Below, in pieces: positions 45,284 to 56,008 of a DNA stretch of 64,000 bases. The notes beneath the pieces were generated by a model. That model worked only from the letters and a program-made list of their open reading frames with translations, did no database searches and was not told the origin of the DNA. Made by a program: the position numbers and the translations under genes. The stretch lies in the NCBI RefSeq assembly GCF_024586455.1, contig NC_065922.1, forward strand, positions 30,686,089 through 30,750,088, in the 5' to 3' direction. Within the stretch, counting starts at the first letter, position 1; every line of letters begins with the position of its first letter. This DNA is from Bactrocera neohumeralis (lineage: Eukaryota; Arthropoda; Insecta; Diptera; Tephritidae).

Positions 45284-46298
45284 TGAATTATTTTGTGGAA
45301 AATGGCGAGGGTCTTAAAGCTGCCATATGGTATTTTGTAGAATTTGAAGTTGCTAAAGCTTTTCCGTTATGATTTTTACAAAATGCATAAGTGTGTTTTC
45401 TTTTCACGTGTTTTTCTTTATATATTCAAGAGTTGACTTGTAATTGTGTTTGAATATTTTTTATACTTGTGCTCATTTGGACTGGATCTCTCAAAATCCA
45501 TTTCTTTTAAATTTGGGTTTTAACTTATTTTAATTTAAATTGAAAGCTGCATACAGCAAGTGTTTTACTATCGGTGCTAATAGCATTCTATCACTTTTCT
45601 TCATCAGCAGTGAATTTAATATCGCTACAAAGCGCTTTCTTCAAACTACATCTAGTTATATCCAGTGTCACGCCTTACAGCAATTCTAGCGCATTATTGA
45701 CGCTTCGCTTTTTATTAAGTTTCATCAACTTTATTGTTTCGTAATATCATAGATTTAAAGTATTTCATTTATTTCTCCAAGCAAACAATTTCAGATACAA
45801 TTTTGTGAGCTTCTACTGTTGAAGTATAAGTAAAGAAATTAAATTTTGTATAACAGCGTGCTCAGAGCTTCTATACTATATGTATATATATAATACCCAC
45901 ACATGAGTATATTCAAATATAAAAAATGTTGTTCTAAGCATATTTTTTCCCTTCAACATACTGAAATTGTTTCTATGGCTTGAAGCTAATAATTTGGTAA
46001 TTTTCGGACTTTCAAGATTAGTCAAGAAACTAAATAAATAACAAGCACAAGTATCCGCAAAATAATGTTTAAAATTCTTCGTATCGAATCTTCTATCCAG
46101 GTATCTATTATATACAGGTATAGGATCAGAAATGCTTACTGGGTTATACGCAAGCGCCGTGTTTATCAAAGTAATTGTTTTGTGTCGTCGTTTCTCATTT
46201 CGGTTTGTCGTCAAACTGTTTATTGGCCATCAAACATAATCTTTTTTGCCTCCTAGCCGTATTGACACATACAGATTGGCGTATAAAAAGTGAAACAT
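45284..46298. other. Unannotated DNA; short Helitron-side similarity
   Basis: At 45697-45745 the text ACGCTTCGCTTTTTATTAAG then TTTCATCAACTTTATTG closely matches 43257-43300 in the Helitron, so a related fragment may lie here. The remainder is AT-rich and unrecognised. Confidence 0.4.
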
Positions 46299-47217
46299 AA
46301 CAAGTAAGGGAGAGCTAAGTTCGGGTGTAACCGAATATTTCATACTCTTGCAACTTGCAAGAATTAAAGCAAGCGAAGTACTTTCAGGTACATAAAGATT
46401 AGTTATATACTTGGATCTAGGGCTAGCTTTCACACGATTTCATATTTATTCTAAACATACCCTCTAAGTTTTATTAATACAACTCACATATGACTCATGT
46501 ATGCGGTATAAAATCACAAGGAAGTTTGAAAATCTTTATATTGGGTATATGGAGGCTCAGAGAAGTATTGAACCGATTAAACTCATATTCGACACACAGA
46601 TATGTACCTAACAGCAAAGGATTCTATGTCAATTTTAATTATATATCTCACATATTGATCGATATTTTCGGTAATTATAAGCCCTGGGTCCACAAGTTCA
46701 GTGTCTAGGCGGTTGAGCAGTTTTCCACAAACGAACTTTTCGTTCATTCTTTTTTTGATACTGGAAAGTGAATGTTTCAAATGGTATTTAAAGTTGTGTT
46801 GTGTGGGAAGTAGGCGTAGTTATAGACCGATTTCACTCATTTTCACACTGTAACATAAGAATGTCACGTACCAAATTTGGTTGAAAGCGGTCGGACGGGT
46901 TTCGAAATGTGTGATTTCATCAATCAATTTTGACTCCGACTCCTTTAAATCTCTATGATTCAATTGTGGTGGTAGAAGTTAGTTGGTAGTGTCTCTGGCG
47001 TATATAGTTACTGATTTGTAGCGCTTTTAGTAGATTTTAACTGTACCATTATATGGGTAGTAAGCGGGGTTATCATCCGATTTCATCCATTTTCGCACTG
47101 GCGGTAACTTTATTTGTCATGGAGAAACGTACATTAAACCAATTAAAGGTTAGGTTTCACAAGCGTTAGGTGAAAAAACTATTATACTCTGTAGCAACAT
47201 GTTGCAAGAGTATAAAA
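46299..47217 (+). repeat. Dispersed repeat A, diverged copy
   Basis: Starts AACAAGTAAGGGAGAGCTAA then GTTCGGGTGTAACCGAATAT; ends GCAACATGTTGCAAGAGTAT followed by AAAA. The interior shows the TAGACCGATTTCACTCATTT and GAAAGCGGTCGGACGGGTTT blocks. It is of a different subfamily from 31247 (TACTCTTGCAACTTGCAAGA in place of TACTCTCGCATGATAAAG). Confidence 0.75.
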
Positions 47218-48440
47218 ATGAAATACAGCAATTGCTGATAACAACTAGAAGCGAGACTTCCGCCATCCCGGCATTCGCCATTGTTACAACGACTCCCTTG
47301 TCCTTTAGACAATTACTCGGCTTGCCTAACGTTGCTCACACACACACGTACACATGCATAAAGCGCTTGTCGTAAAATAAAACGGCTTGAATACTTCATT
47401 TCAGCAATATTTTGAGTACTTTTCATCGTGGTTATGCTAAGGTCGTGGCCGTCGTATCGAGGTCAGTAGCAGCTGCGTCTGCCGCTGCAGTGATTACAGC
47501 AGTCTCTGCATTGTCATGCTTTTATTGGTCCACTAGGATTCATGTTTGCGTGCTCCCGAAATAAAATGAAATTTAAATAGAATGCATATAAAAATTTTGC
47601 GACCTCGTATTAAAATTCTTTATCTTTTTTGCTGCAAATATATAAGGAATTTTGAAAGTGAAGAAATGTTTCTATGATAGAAAATGCAGTGGAAAGCTAA
47701 AAAAGGTATCATCAGTGCATTCGCTCGCTTACAGTTTAAAGCAGATTTGAGTTTGTTGATGTATTAGGTATTGGTCCACCCGGCCACCAAAAATTAATAC
47801 AACTGAGCGTAACAAAAATGAATAGGTCCTAAGACATTTACCCTAAATACTTAGAGCTGAATATTAAGGATGTAAGCATAAGCGCAAGGTGGACATATGG
47901 TGATGTTCATAAAATATTGAAGCATTACCCTAGCGAGCGCTCTCTGCTCACATATCAAAGAAATTGGCTTAGCTGTCATCAGTTACCATTTGAAAATTTG
48001 AAGTCACATGTAAAAAATTTAGTGGAAGACCCTCATTTATTTAGAAACCATCATATTTTATAAAAGGGCTCGTAGCTGCCATAGCCGTAGCCGTAGATAA
48101 TTTAGCTCATAAGATTTATGCCAAAGTTCTTCTGAAAATTCAAGTCATAGATATGAACCGAATAATTGAGTATAAGCTGTAAGGAGGCTATAGCAGTTAT
48201 AACAGCCAATTTTACTATAAAAAGGAGTCCGTCTGCGAACACAAGTTGTCCAAAAATAGAGTAAGTGGCTTATTTAGTAGATAAATGAGGCAAGAGCATT
48301 TTCTTGAAATGTGGTTTCAAACCAACGGTATCACATAGTCACTTCCTCAGTAAAACAACAGTATCGGCTTTCTTCAAATTACCTAGCGTGAGAGAGTAGC
48401 AAATCGAACAAACCATATCAGCCATCTGCATTTTTTTCCA
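47218..48440. other. Unannotated DNA
   Basis: A (CA)n-rich patch is present near 47338-47352. No transposon or gene recognised. Confidence 0.4.
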
Positions 48441-48441
48441 T

Positions 48442-49691
48442 ATGATCAAATTTGACCCGGACTGGTCAATTTAAACCGCGCGAAAACGGAATCGTTAAAA
48501 CAATATTTCCTATATTGGTACAAAACTTTTGATGTTCGTGTAAATTTCGATCTTCATATGTCAATTAGAGAGTTTTTTTGTGGCAGCTGTTTGTTTATGA
48601 CCAGAAACGTTTGTCTAGTGATATTTGCCAAGAAAAGAAAAAATTTAACAACGAATTTGCGAAAAACTTTTTATTGAGAATATTGCAGAAGAGGTTTGGG
48701 GAGTCTACCTTATCCCGAACATAAGTATATAGATGGCACAAAGTTTTCAGTGAAGGCCTCGAAAATCTTCCAATTTATCTGGAGAGTTTGGTGCGCGGTC
48801 CTGCAACTCCTACACCGATTCCCTCCAACGTGATGTCCCTTAGGAGAAGGGCCAATGGTAGAGTACCACTTAACTCTTTCATCTGCTGGAACGAGATTAC
48901 CTTACTGTTGCTACCCCTTCTTCTGTTATTTGTAGCAATGTGTGCTTGGTTACCTGACCGATCACTACATGAAGCGATTTGAGCTCAAGCATGGCTTCAA
49001 GTACTGCCGTCGAACAAGTGTGCATTGAACCCGACATGCCGATATATGCAAGCCGTTGCAACTTCGACAGTTGGAACTCTATCGAAATCTGTGCAGCTTT
49101 TGAGGCCCGGGCCACCACCTCATACGAGATTATCGGTCGCACGATCATGGTGTACAACCACCTAACGATCTTTGGCTTGCAGCTCCAGGATTTTCTAGCC
49201 AACCGATTGCACGCCATTAGTGCTGTAGTCGCTTTGATCAAGGTCAGGTCAACATGCTGCTTCCACTGCAAAGTGGAATTCAGCGTGAGATCAAGGTATT
49301 TGACCATGTTGGTCATCTCTACCACTTTGCCTTCAAGTGTAAGGTTTCTGAGGCCGGGAAGAGATCTAGGTCTTGGGAATGGGACGATGGTCGTCTTAGA
49401 GGGGTTGATGCTCAACTCATACCCACTACACCACCCTTTTGACAGGCTTAAACCACTTTGTTTAAGTCGCAGAGAGTGTCCTCAAATTTTACGCGTAACC
49501 GTGAAAGCGTATCTCATTTCTAATTAGAAATACTAACAGCAAGAAGAGATTCTGGACGATGTAGGTGACGACCCTACATTCAAGGGACACATTGTTACTG
49601 GTGACGAGACGTGGATTATGGTATATGCTGTCGAAACTGTCAAGATTCTTAGACGTAGCTTTGTTTATCAGTCCGCGTTAAATTTGATCAG
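48442..49691 (+). mobile_element. mariner family 2 deletion derivative, split by a LINE fragment
   Basis: Inverted ends: left ATGATCAAATTTGACCCGGA (from 48442), right reverse complement CTGATCAAATTTAACGCGGA (ending 49691). Between them the transposase survives as K-L-F-I-E-N-I-A-E-E-V-W-G, V-Y-R-W-H-K-V-F-S-E-G-L-E-N (48660-48770), and after the LINE insertion as L-D-D-V-G-D-D-P-T-F-K-G-H-I-V-T-G-D-E-T-W-I (49553-49617), containing the first catalytic Asp. It then runs straight into the 3' terminus, so the second and third catalytic Asp are deleted. Without the LINE it would be roughly 510 bp. Confidence 0.8.
48785..49522 (-). pseudogene. Non-LTR retrotransposon RT C-terminal fragment nested in a mariner
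   Basis: A 172-codon minus-strand frame (49415-48897) reads L-S-I-N-P-S-K-T-T-I-V-P-F near the start, then K-Y-L-D-L-T-L-N-S-T-L-Q-W-K (the YLGV-x-L-D-x-x-L-x-W-x-x-H block), KIVRWLYTMIVRPIISYE and LQRLAYIGMSGSMHTCSTAV. This is the thumb/connection region between RT and RNase H in I/LOA-like elements. Upstream text to 49522 continues the similarity. Both ends are truncated, RT catalytic motifs and RNase H are absent, and mariner sequence flanks both sides. Confidence 0.85.
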
Positions 49692-51063
49692 GAAGTAGCA
49701 CTCAGCAATAGAGAGCAGGGCAATGGCGAATCGAAGATGGCTATAATAGTTTTGCATGCAAACTAACTTTGCTCCGATTGGTTTACATAATACCATTGTT
49801 ATCACAGTTAAGACGAAATAGAATACAGTTTGAGCTTTTCGATTGGAGTTTCAGATAGTAAGACTTGAAGGATTTTATATAAATGATGAACAATACCACA
49901 CTCTATATTCGCCAGTATGGGTGCCTTCGTTATTATTATTTGGCTTTTAAATACCTATGAAAATATAATAGGTACTCCACAGCGTATAAGTGACTAATCA
50001 TTTTACTTTTTCTTCTTGCATACATTTAATTTTCTTCGCGTTAAATTAAATTTTTAATTACATCATCTTTACGTTTTTAATCACTCACATCACATCTTCA
50101 TAAATTGTTTAATAATTGTTATCCTTCCACTTGATCTTTTATATTTTACAATAGTTGGCTTGTTCTTCAAATCATCAATTTGCAAAGTCATCAACTAAAG
50201 CTCATTATCGCGCATTTTAACCTCTTGTGAATTCTACAATCGCTTGCATGATTAATGAACACACTTTCAACGTGAAAATACGTACTCATACTAATCTTCT
50301 GGTATAACAGTCCCGAGTGTGTATTGTATGTATGTGTGTGTATACATTTCATCGAAGGCCAACGGCAATTAACCAAAATTACAAAGCAATTATCATTATT
50401 CGCCGCCACCATCATCATTAAAGTCGTTTCAGTCATCAACGTCATCATTACCTGCTTAACAATTTGTTGGTGCTTTACCAATTATAATTGCTCGCCGTCT
50501 AACTACACACACGCATATTTAATCGTTCTTTCCCTCGAATTCCATACACATTACTTCGGTTAAGCGTCGACCCCAGCATTGTGTTGGCTTTACAATCAGT
50601 CTGCCAGTCAGCAAGTTAGTGCCATCGTCAGTCATTCTATCAGCTGTTGTCAACCCGATGACATTGATGGGGTTTCTTATGTATTTGCGCATTCGTGTAC
50701 AACTACTTTTACCGTTGCTTGGTCCTTAATGAGCGAACGTGCTTTAAATTGAGCATTTCGAGTGGGTTAAGAGGGGTTATTAACTATTAAATAATGTAAG
50801 GTTGTATATGTACTACATACACCGAAATTCATTCTTTGGAGAATTTTACTTGGTATTGATTTTTCTGTTAGCGAAAGATGGAACAAGATTTTTTAAAATT
50901 GAAGATGCAAGTTTTCTTCAGCGTCTGGCAGAAACCTTAATTATTCGTTAATCCATCAAATAACTCCTAGGCTTGTAGCTATTTCAGAGTTGGTTTTAAA
51001 TATATTTTAAGTAGTCTTAATTTTTTTAAAAATATTATCTACATATAACTCCTCATATCCATA
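49692..51063. other. Unannotated DNA
   Basis: AT-rich, with opposing open frames at 50191-50481 and 50324-50563 due to ATT/CAT-rich text. A (GT)n-rich tract lies near 50315-50345. Nothing supported. Confidence 0.4.
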
Positions 51064-51240
51064 TACCATCTGATCAAATTTGAACCTGACTGATAAAAAA
51101 GCTGCATTTTCGCGTATTTTTATACAAATATCTTTATTAACGACTTTAAAATAGGGTCCAATGGTTACAAAAGCATGCCAACGCTTAATCCAATGTTTCA
51201 TTTACTTGTCTTTCGGCTGGAATAGCTTTCACGGTCTAGA
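51064..51240 (-). mobile_element. mariner family 2, 3' end fragment
   Basis: Terminal repeat CATCTGATCAAATTTGAACC at the left edge. The minus strand encodes M-K-H-W-I-K-R-W-H-A-F-V, then G-P-Y-F-K-V-V-N-K-D-I, matching the W-x-x-R-W-H-x-C-V...G-x-Y-F-E-G-D-x-I mariner tail. Possible older homology continues to about 51560, but I could not place it. Confidence 0.7.
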
Positions 51241-51599
51241 TGTGGGAGAGTTTCGACATTATATTCACAAACTCACGTCTCATAACCAGCAATGAAGCCT
51301 TTGATTAATTTAGAGCTCTTAGCTATGTTATCAAGAATCTTTTTTGCCATCTTTACTCGAAGTCATTTTTGGAAAAAGTTCAGAACTTTCGGTACGAATC
51401 TAGCAATAGTCCCTTCGTATGCAGAAACCTAACCAAAATGGTTAAGTCGATCCATAAAAAAGGTTGATATCTTCTATTATCTCTCTGATGTCTTTACAAC
51501 CATGTAATAATTTGTTTTCAGCGACTTGGTTGAGCACCATAACTGAATCTAGAGCTCAAAACTAGTATTAGGTGTATGTAATGTTCTAGTTTTTTATTT
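51241..51599. other. Spacer, possibly decayed mariner
   Basis: May contain the decayed upstream part of the family 2 mariner at 51064; no motif is clear enough to call. Confidence 0.3.
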
Positions 51600-52350
51600 T
51601 ACAAGGTCTGTCGCAAAAGAAACAGGGCTGTTAAAAAAAACAACAATCCTTTCATGGGCAAATGAAGTTTTCCGAAAAGGAAGAAATCGCACGGTGCCAT
51701 ATCAGGTGAATACGGGGAGTGGTTAATGGTTAAAAGGTGATTTTTGGTCAAATAATCGGTCACAAGCGTCGATCAATGAGAGCAATTTTTGGTCGTCAGT
51801 CAATTTGTGCGGAACAAAATTGGAGCACACCTTCCGTAGACCCAATTTATCTATCAAAATGCGATGAATGGAGTCTTTGGTGATATTTAACTCCATTTCC
51901 ATGTAACGCAAAGAAGATTTCGGCTCATTCTTAATAAATTCCTGCACTTTTTCAATATTGTTTTGGGTAATCACTGATTTTGGCCGGCCCGACTTCTGAT
52001 CGTCACAGAGGTTCTCACGACCTTCTTGGAATCGCTTAAACCACTCATGCACATTACTACGGGATAGGCACTGAACACCATAAACTTTTTTCATCATTTG
52101 AAATGTTTTCCCAAGTTTAAAACAAAATTTAATATTTGCTCTTTGTTCAAAATGCATTTTACGACCGATGACCAAAAGCTGCTGTCACTTTTTGATCGAT
52201 AACATCGATTGTAGTTATCCAATTGTCTTAAAATTGTTACGAAATGTCAACAAGAGATCTAACTTTTTATTTCATATACCCACCAATAGGTGGCGCCACC
52301 AGAAACAGTTATATTTAAAAAGTTCTGTTTCTTTTGCGACAGACCTTGTA
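51600..52350 (-). mobile_element. mariner family 3, internally deleted, near-perfect inverted termini
   Basis: TA at 51600-51601 and 52349-52350 bound inverted ends: left ACAAGGTCTGTCGCAAAAGA, right reverse complement ACAAGGTCTGTCGCAAAAGA, identical over at least 26 bases. The minus-strand transposase starts MHFEQRANIKFCFKLGKTF at ATG 52157. It keeps an open HTH region (V-H-E-W-F-K-R-F-Q-E-G-R-E-N, G-R-P-K-S-V-I-T) up to V-P-H-K-L-T-D-D-Q-K and CDRLFDQK. It ends by stop near 51725, while another frame immediately continues with S-P-Y-S-P-D-M-A-P-C-D-F-F-L-F. The first two catalytic Asp residues are deleted. The well-kept ends suggest relatively recent mobilisation in trans. Confidence 0.92.
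51723..52157 (-). pseudogene. Truncated mariner transposase (DNA-binding half only)
   Basis: A 144-codon open frame encoding both helix-turn-helix motifs of a mariner transposase and the start of the linker, then a stop after CDRLFDQKSPFNH where the internal deletion begins. The D,D34D catalytic triad is absent. If translated it could still bind family 3 termini and interfere with an intact transposase; that is speculation. The start MHFEQRANIKF matches family 1 (MSFEQRANIKF), though the termini differ. Confidence 0.8.
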
Positions 52351-53049
52351 GGAGGCGTCGGATGAAATACCATATGAGCTTTAAGGCATCGTTGGCTTTC
52401 AGTTCAATGATTTTATCCATAAGTTCTTTCTCGAACTGTAAAATGTGAATATGTACACTGTACAGTGTTTGCCTTGAACAATTTTGTTCTAGTAAATATC
52501 CATCCAATAAATGACATTGTCAATAGAGCATTGAATAATAGTTTGTTCTGGATTATATGATCTTTGTACTGTTATTTAAGGGAATCCTTTAGACCCATCA
52601 TTCTCTCCGCTTTATTATTGAAAACGGTAGTAAAATTGATTTATCTGTACTTAAGGGGGGTGTTATCCCAAGAAATCGACTTCATTGCATCGGTCACTGC
52701 ATGGTAGGTCAATGGACACTGCCTGGCACTTTCTTGGCTCGAGAGGACCATAATAAACCAAACAGTTCGCAGTGGAAATTTTCCTCTATATCGACAGGGT
52801 ATTCACAACTTCTTGTCGAAATCTATTAGAGCTTTAAATAGGTTTGGGGGTTGAATCGGACTTTAAGCATCTTTAAACTTCTCGGCTAAAAAACGATCAT
52901 GACAGAATAGGGCGGTACGCTGGCACAACGGAATGTGAGTAGGATGATCAAATTTGGATGAGCTAACTCAGGGATACATTAGAATCGTAAACAACCGGGC
53001 TGCTGCTATAAATCTTAGAAAGACCGCACTGATTTGATTCACTAGAAAG
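52351..53049. other. Unannotated DNA, possible decayed LINE upstream part
   Basis: GC-richer text from about 52640 may be the decayed RT part of the LINE at 53050, but no domain could be read. Confidence 0.35.
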
Positions 53050-53925
53050 TACAAAATCCAGGAAGCGCATATACCTCCATTGGAAGAACGCGTCTTCAAC
53101 CTGCTGGCAGAGTTAGATTGTACACTGTCGGAAATTTTCCGTCAGCTTTAGTTTTAACAGCATTGCAGTGTCGAGAGGTGCCTGCTATATATGTAGATAG
53201 CAGTAGAGTAGCTCCAAAGCGCAGCTTCCTCCAAAGTGGTGACTATGTTTTCAATAGTAGGTCAGCGATATTAGCCTTGAGTTTGCTGACTGTGCGCTCA
53301 AGACTACTGAGAGGTGTCTAAACTCCTTACCTCTAGTATCGAGTTATTTTATTTAGTTAGTATAATTAGACTGGTTTGGATGTCTGACCACAGCAGTATT
53401 GCAGGAAACCATAAGACTGGACGGCGGAATTGGAACGGCTAGACTCCGCTGGCTTCTTATGGCTTCACTACTCTGTTGGGGCTCAGACCAGCTCAGCAAG
53501 CGTTGGTTACTTACCTTCAACTGTGCCATCTTAAAGTCCTTCTGCCCCAGGACAAATCATAAGAGGTCTAAAGAATTTTTCGCTCTCAGCAACGTGCACC
53601 TTTCAATGGTTGTGGGAGTTCTAACTGCACACAATTAGCTGTTTGAAAGAATATGATATAAAACTATCTAAAAGTTCCTCCTCGAATGCCAGCTCAAGGC
53701 AAAAGCACCTTGGATCTCATATTTTTAGACATTCAGGTAAAATAGCAGATATAGAAATTAAACGCCTAAGCACATTTGTGATAGGTTAAGGGCGTTTTTG
53801 GTGATAGGTGTCTAGTTTTTTGTGTGGCTTCAAAACGGATTGTACTTTAAAGTTTAAGGTTGATCCCCCGCTTTGCCGACGGATGGATCAACCATCTAAA
53901 CTAACCTAGCTACTATTTATATTAG
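53050..53925 (+). pseudogene. Non-LTR retrotransposon RNase H and C-terminus remnant
   Basis: Plus-strand reading: I-P-P-L-E-E-R-V-F-N-L-L-A-E-L near 53075 (end of the RT connection), then decayed RNase H with R-G-A-C-Y-I-C near 53175, I-R-L-V-W-M-S-D-H-S-S-I-A-G-N near 53365 (W-V-P-G-H-S-x-x-x-G-N signature with P-G changed to S-D), F-F-A-L-S-N-V-H-L near 53575 and the tail L-G-S-H-I-F-R-H-S-G-K-I-A-D-I-E-I-K near 53710. A CTAAACTAACCTAG-type 3' tail ends it. Many frameshifts. Confidence 0.7.
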
Positions 53926-54934
53926 AGGTTTTCCTAGTCGGGTAACGGAACATAACTTTGGTTATGTGTTCATCGCCATATCATTGTATTCGTTCTAATT
54001 CTGTTCAGTAGCAGCTTCCCAAGTATATCTTACCTTTCTCAAACAGATAGTTTTTAATAAACACTAAAAAATTATTTTTATTTTTGTTTTGTATATATGT
54101 TTTTAATTATAGTCTCAACTTTGATATAATGATATTTGTTTCTTATAAACAATAATTTATATTTGGAACATTATTAATTACATATTCCTTCAATCAAAAA
54201 TATAAATATTTTAAAATTGTTTTTGGAACCATATGCGTATTTATATGTAGTTTTATAATATGAATATAATTTACAAAAGTCTATAACAAAACACTATTAG
54301 GCAACTCCAGAACAAAGATTGTATAAAAAACGTTTGAATGAAGCAAGTTAATTTTCTACGAAATGGTGCTGAAAAAGCCGAATCTGTCTTACGGTAAATA
54401 AAATTATTTCCTTATTGTGACAATGTCAAAAGATTTGTTCGACGAGTTCTATCTCTTTTACGATACCATTAGAGGTGAATTTTATAGATAATTCCTCGGG
54501 AACAAATTTCTCAATATAAACAAACATTCTTTAGATATTTAATATAATATATTTCATATCCTTATAGTGATATTACAGTCGATAATAGCGCAAAAAGAAT
54601 ACAATTGCATGGAGAATGTGCTTTGACCTTTATAAATCGCCATGATCTGCGTAAGCTGAAGCCTTATTTCGTAAAACCAGGTTAAAGTTCTTAGTTAATT
54701 TCCAAGGACTTTGAACGACTAAAAGAACCAAGCGCTTTTCAACTAGGGAATTATTAAGATTTAATTGGAGTTTTCTGAATTGAAAGTGCTCTAAAGCATA
54801 ACAAAAAAATTGGTGCAATATAAAATTCACACATTCAGATCCAGCTTCTACAAAACCCCAAAGAATTTTTTGGTTCCCCTATTGGTATTAAAATGATTCT
54901 TATAAAGAAAATTACCAAAAGTTATTCTAATTAT
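53926..54934. other. Unannotated AT-rich DNA
   Basis: Very AT-rich (54050-54300 especially). No feature recognised. Confidence 0.4.
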
Positions 54935-56008
54935 TAGGATAGTCGAACAAGTCTTTTCGTATTTCTAATCAAACTTCAACATATTTTTTTTTTATATTTA
55001 TAATGATTTATTGAACCAATATATTTACCATTGTCGTCCACCACTTTTTGCCATTTTTCCGCTAGAGTGTAAATCCTTTCTGGTTTCTTTTTACTTCATT
55101 AAGGGAGTTTTGCATTGACCAAAATAAATGGTAGTCCATCAAGGATGCGTCAAAACTTCCCAGCCAAGCACTCCCAGTTTTTGCTGAGTCATCAAAGATG
55201 TGTGTGGTTCAGCGTTGTTCTGATGACAAAACCTATTCTGTTGATTAGTTCTGGCCGTTTTTTTCGATTGCTTGCTTCAATCACATCAGTTGTTGACAGT
55301 AAAATGTAGAATCAATCGTTCGACCAGGCTGCAGTAGCTCAAAGTGGATGATTCCTTTCCAATCCCACCAAACACTCAGCATAACCTTTTGAGGCGTTAA
55401 TCCTGGCTTTGCGACCATTTGTGGAGCTTCACCACGCTTGGACCAAGATCTTTTTCGCACATTATTGTCGTATTTGATCCACTTTTCGTTTCCTGCCACC
55501 ATTCGCTTCAGAAGTGGTTCGATTTCATTTCGTTTAAGCAAAGAATCGCTGATGTTAAATCGGTCCATTAAATTTTTCACAGACGATTTATGTGGTACCT
55601 AAACAGCGAGTTTCTTTTGTAGCCAGTCTTTTTTGAAGCTAAGGCGTCCTTAGCGATGTAATGGCTGGTTATGTGGTGGTCTCAGTCAATCTTTTCCATA
55701 ACTTCATCGACTTTTTTAACGATAGGTCGACCAGAGCGAGCTGCATCTTTCACAACGAAATTTCCAAAACGAAAGCGGCGAACCATTGTTGTGCTACACG
55801 AACTGATACAGGCATCGTCTCCGCAAACTTCACTTTTTTATAAAAAAAAAAGTTGAAAACATAGCGAATTTCTTCATTATTTTCACTCATTTTTGAACAG
55901 AGGTGTAACTTTTTTTCAACTTCCCAAGAATTTTAATTGGTAGCGCTGGAGATATGCGACTGCAACGACATCTATAAAATACGAAAAGACTTTTTCGCCT
56001 ACCCAGTA
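54935..56008 (-). mobile_element. mariner family 4, nearly complete but inactivated
   Basis: TA at 54935-54936 and 56007-56008 bound inverted ends sharing AAGTCTTTTCGTATTT (left 54949 onward, right inverted at 55995-55980). The minus-strand protein starts MSENNEEIRY near 55890, shows R-F-R-F-G-N-F-V-V-K-D-A-A-R-S-G-R-P near 55760, then the open 99-codon piece 55580-55281 with L-L-K-R-N-E-I-E-P, M-V-A-G-N-E-K-W-I, WSKRGEAPQMVAKPGLT and W-W-D-W-K-G-I-I-H. The first catalytic Asp of the T-G-D-E-K-W motif is Asn. Downstream C-terminal pieces (T-T-H-I-F/H-T-S-L near 55200, D-Y-H-L-F-W-S-M near 55135) are frame-shifted, and the Y-S-P-D-L-A-P-S segment is deleted. Confidence 0.88.

Noticed and set aside
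48979..49527. 182-codon plus-strand frame
   Set aside because: Antisense shadow of the LINE RT fragment, which has clear RT-family motifs on the other strand.
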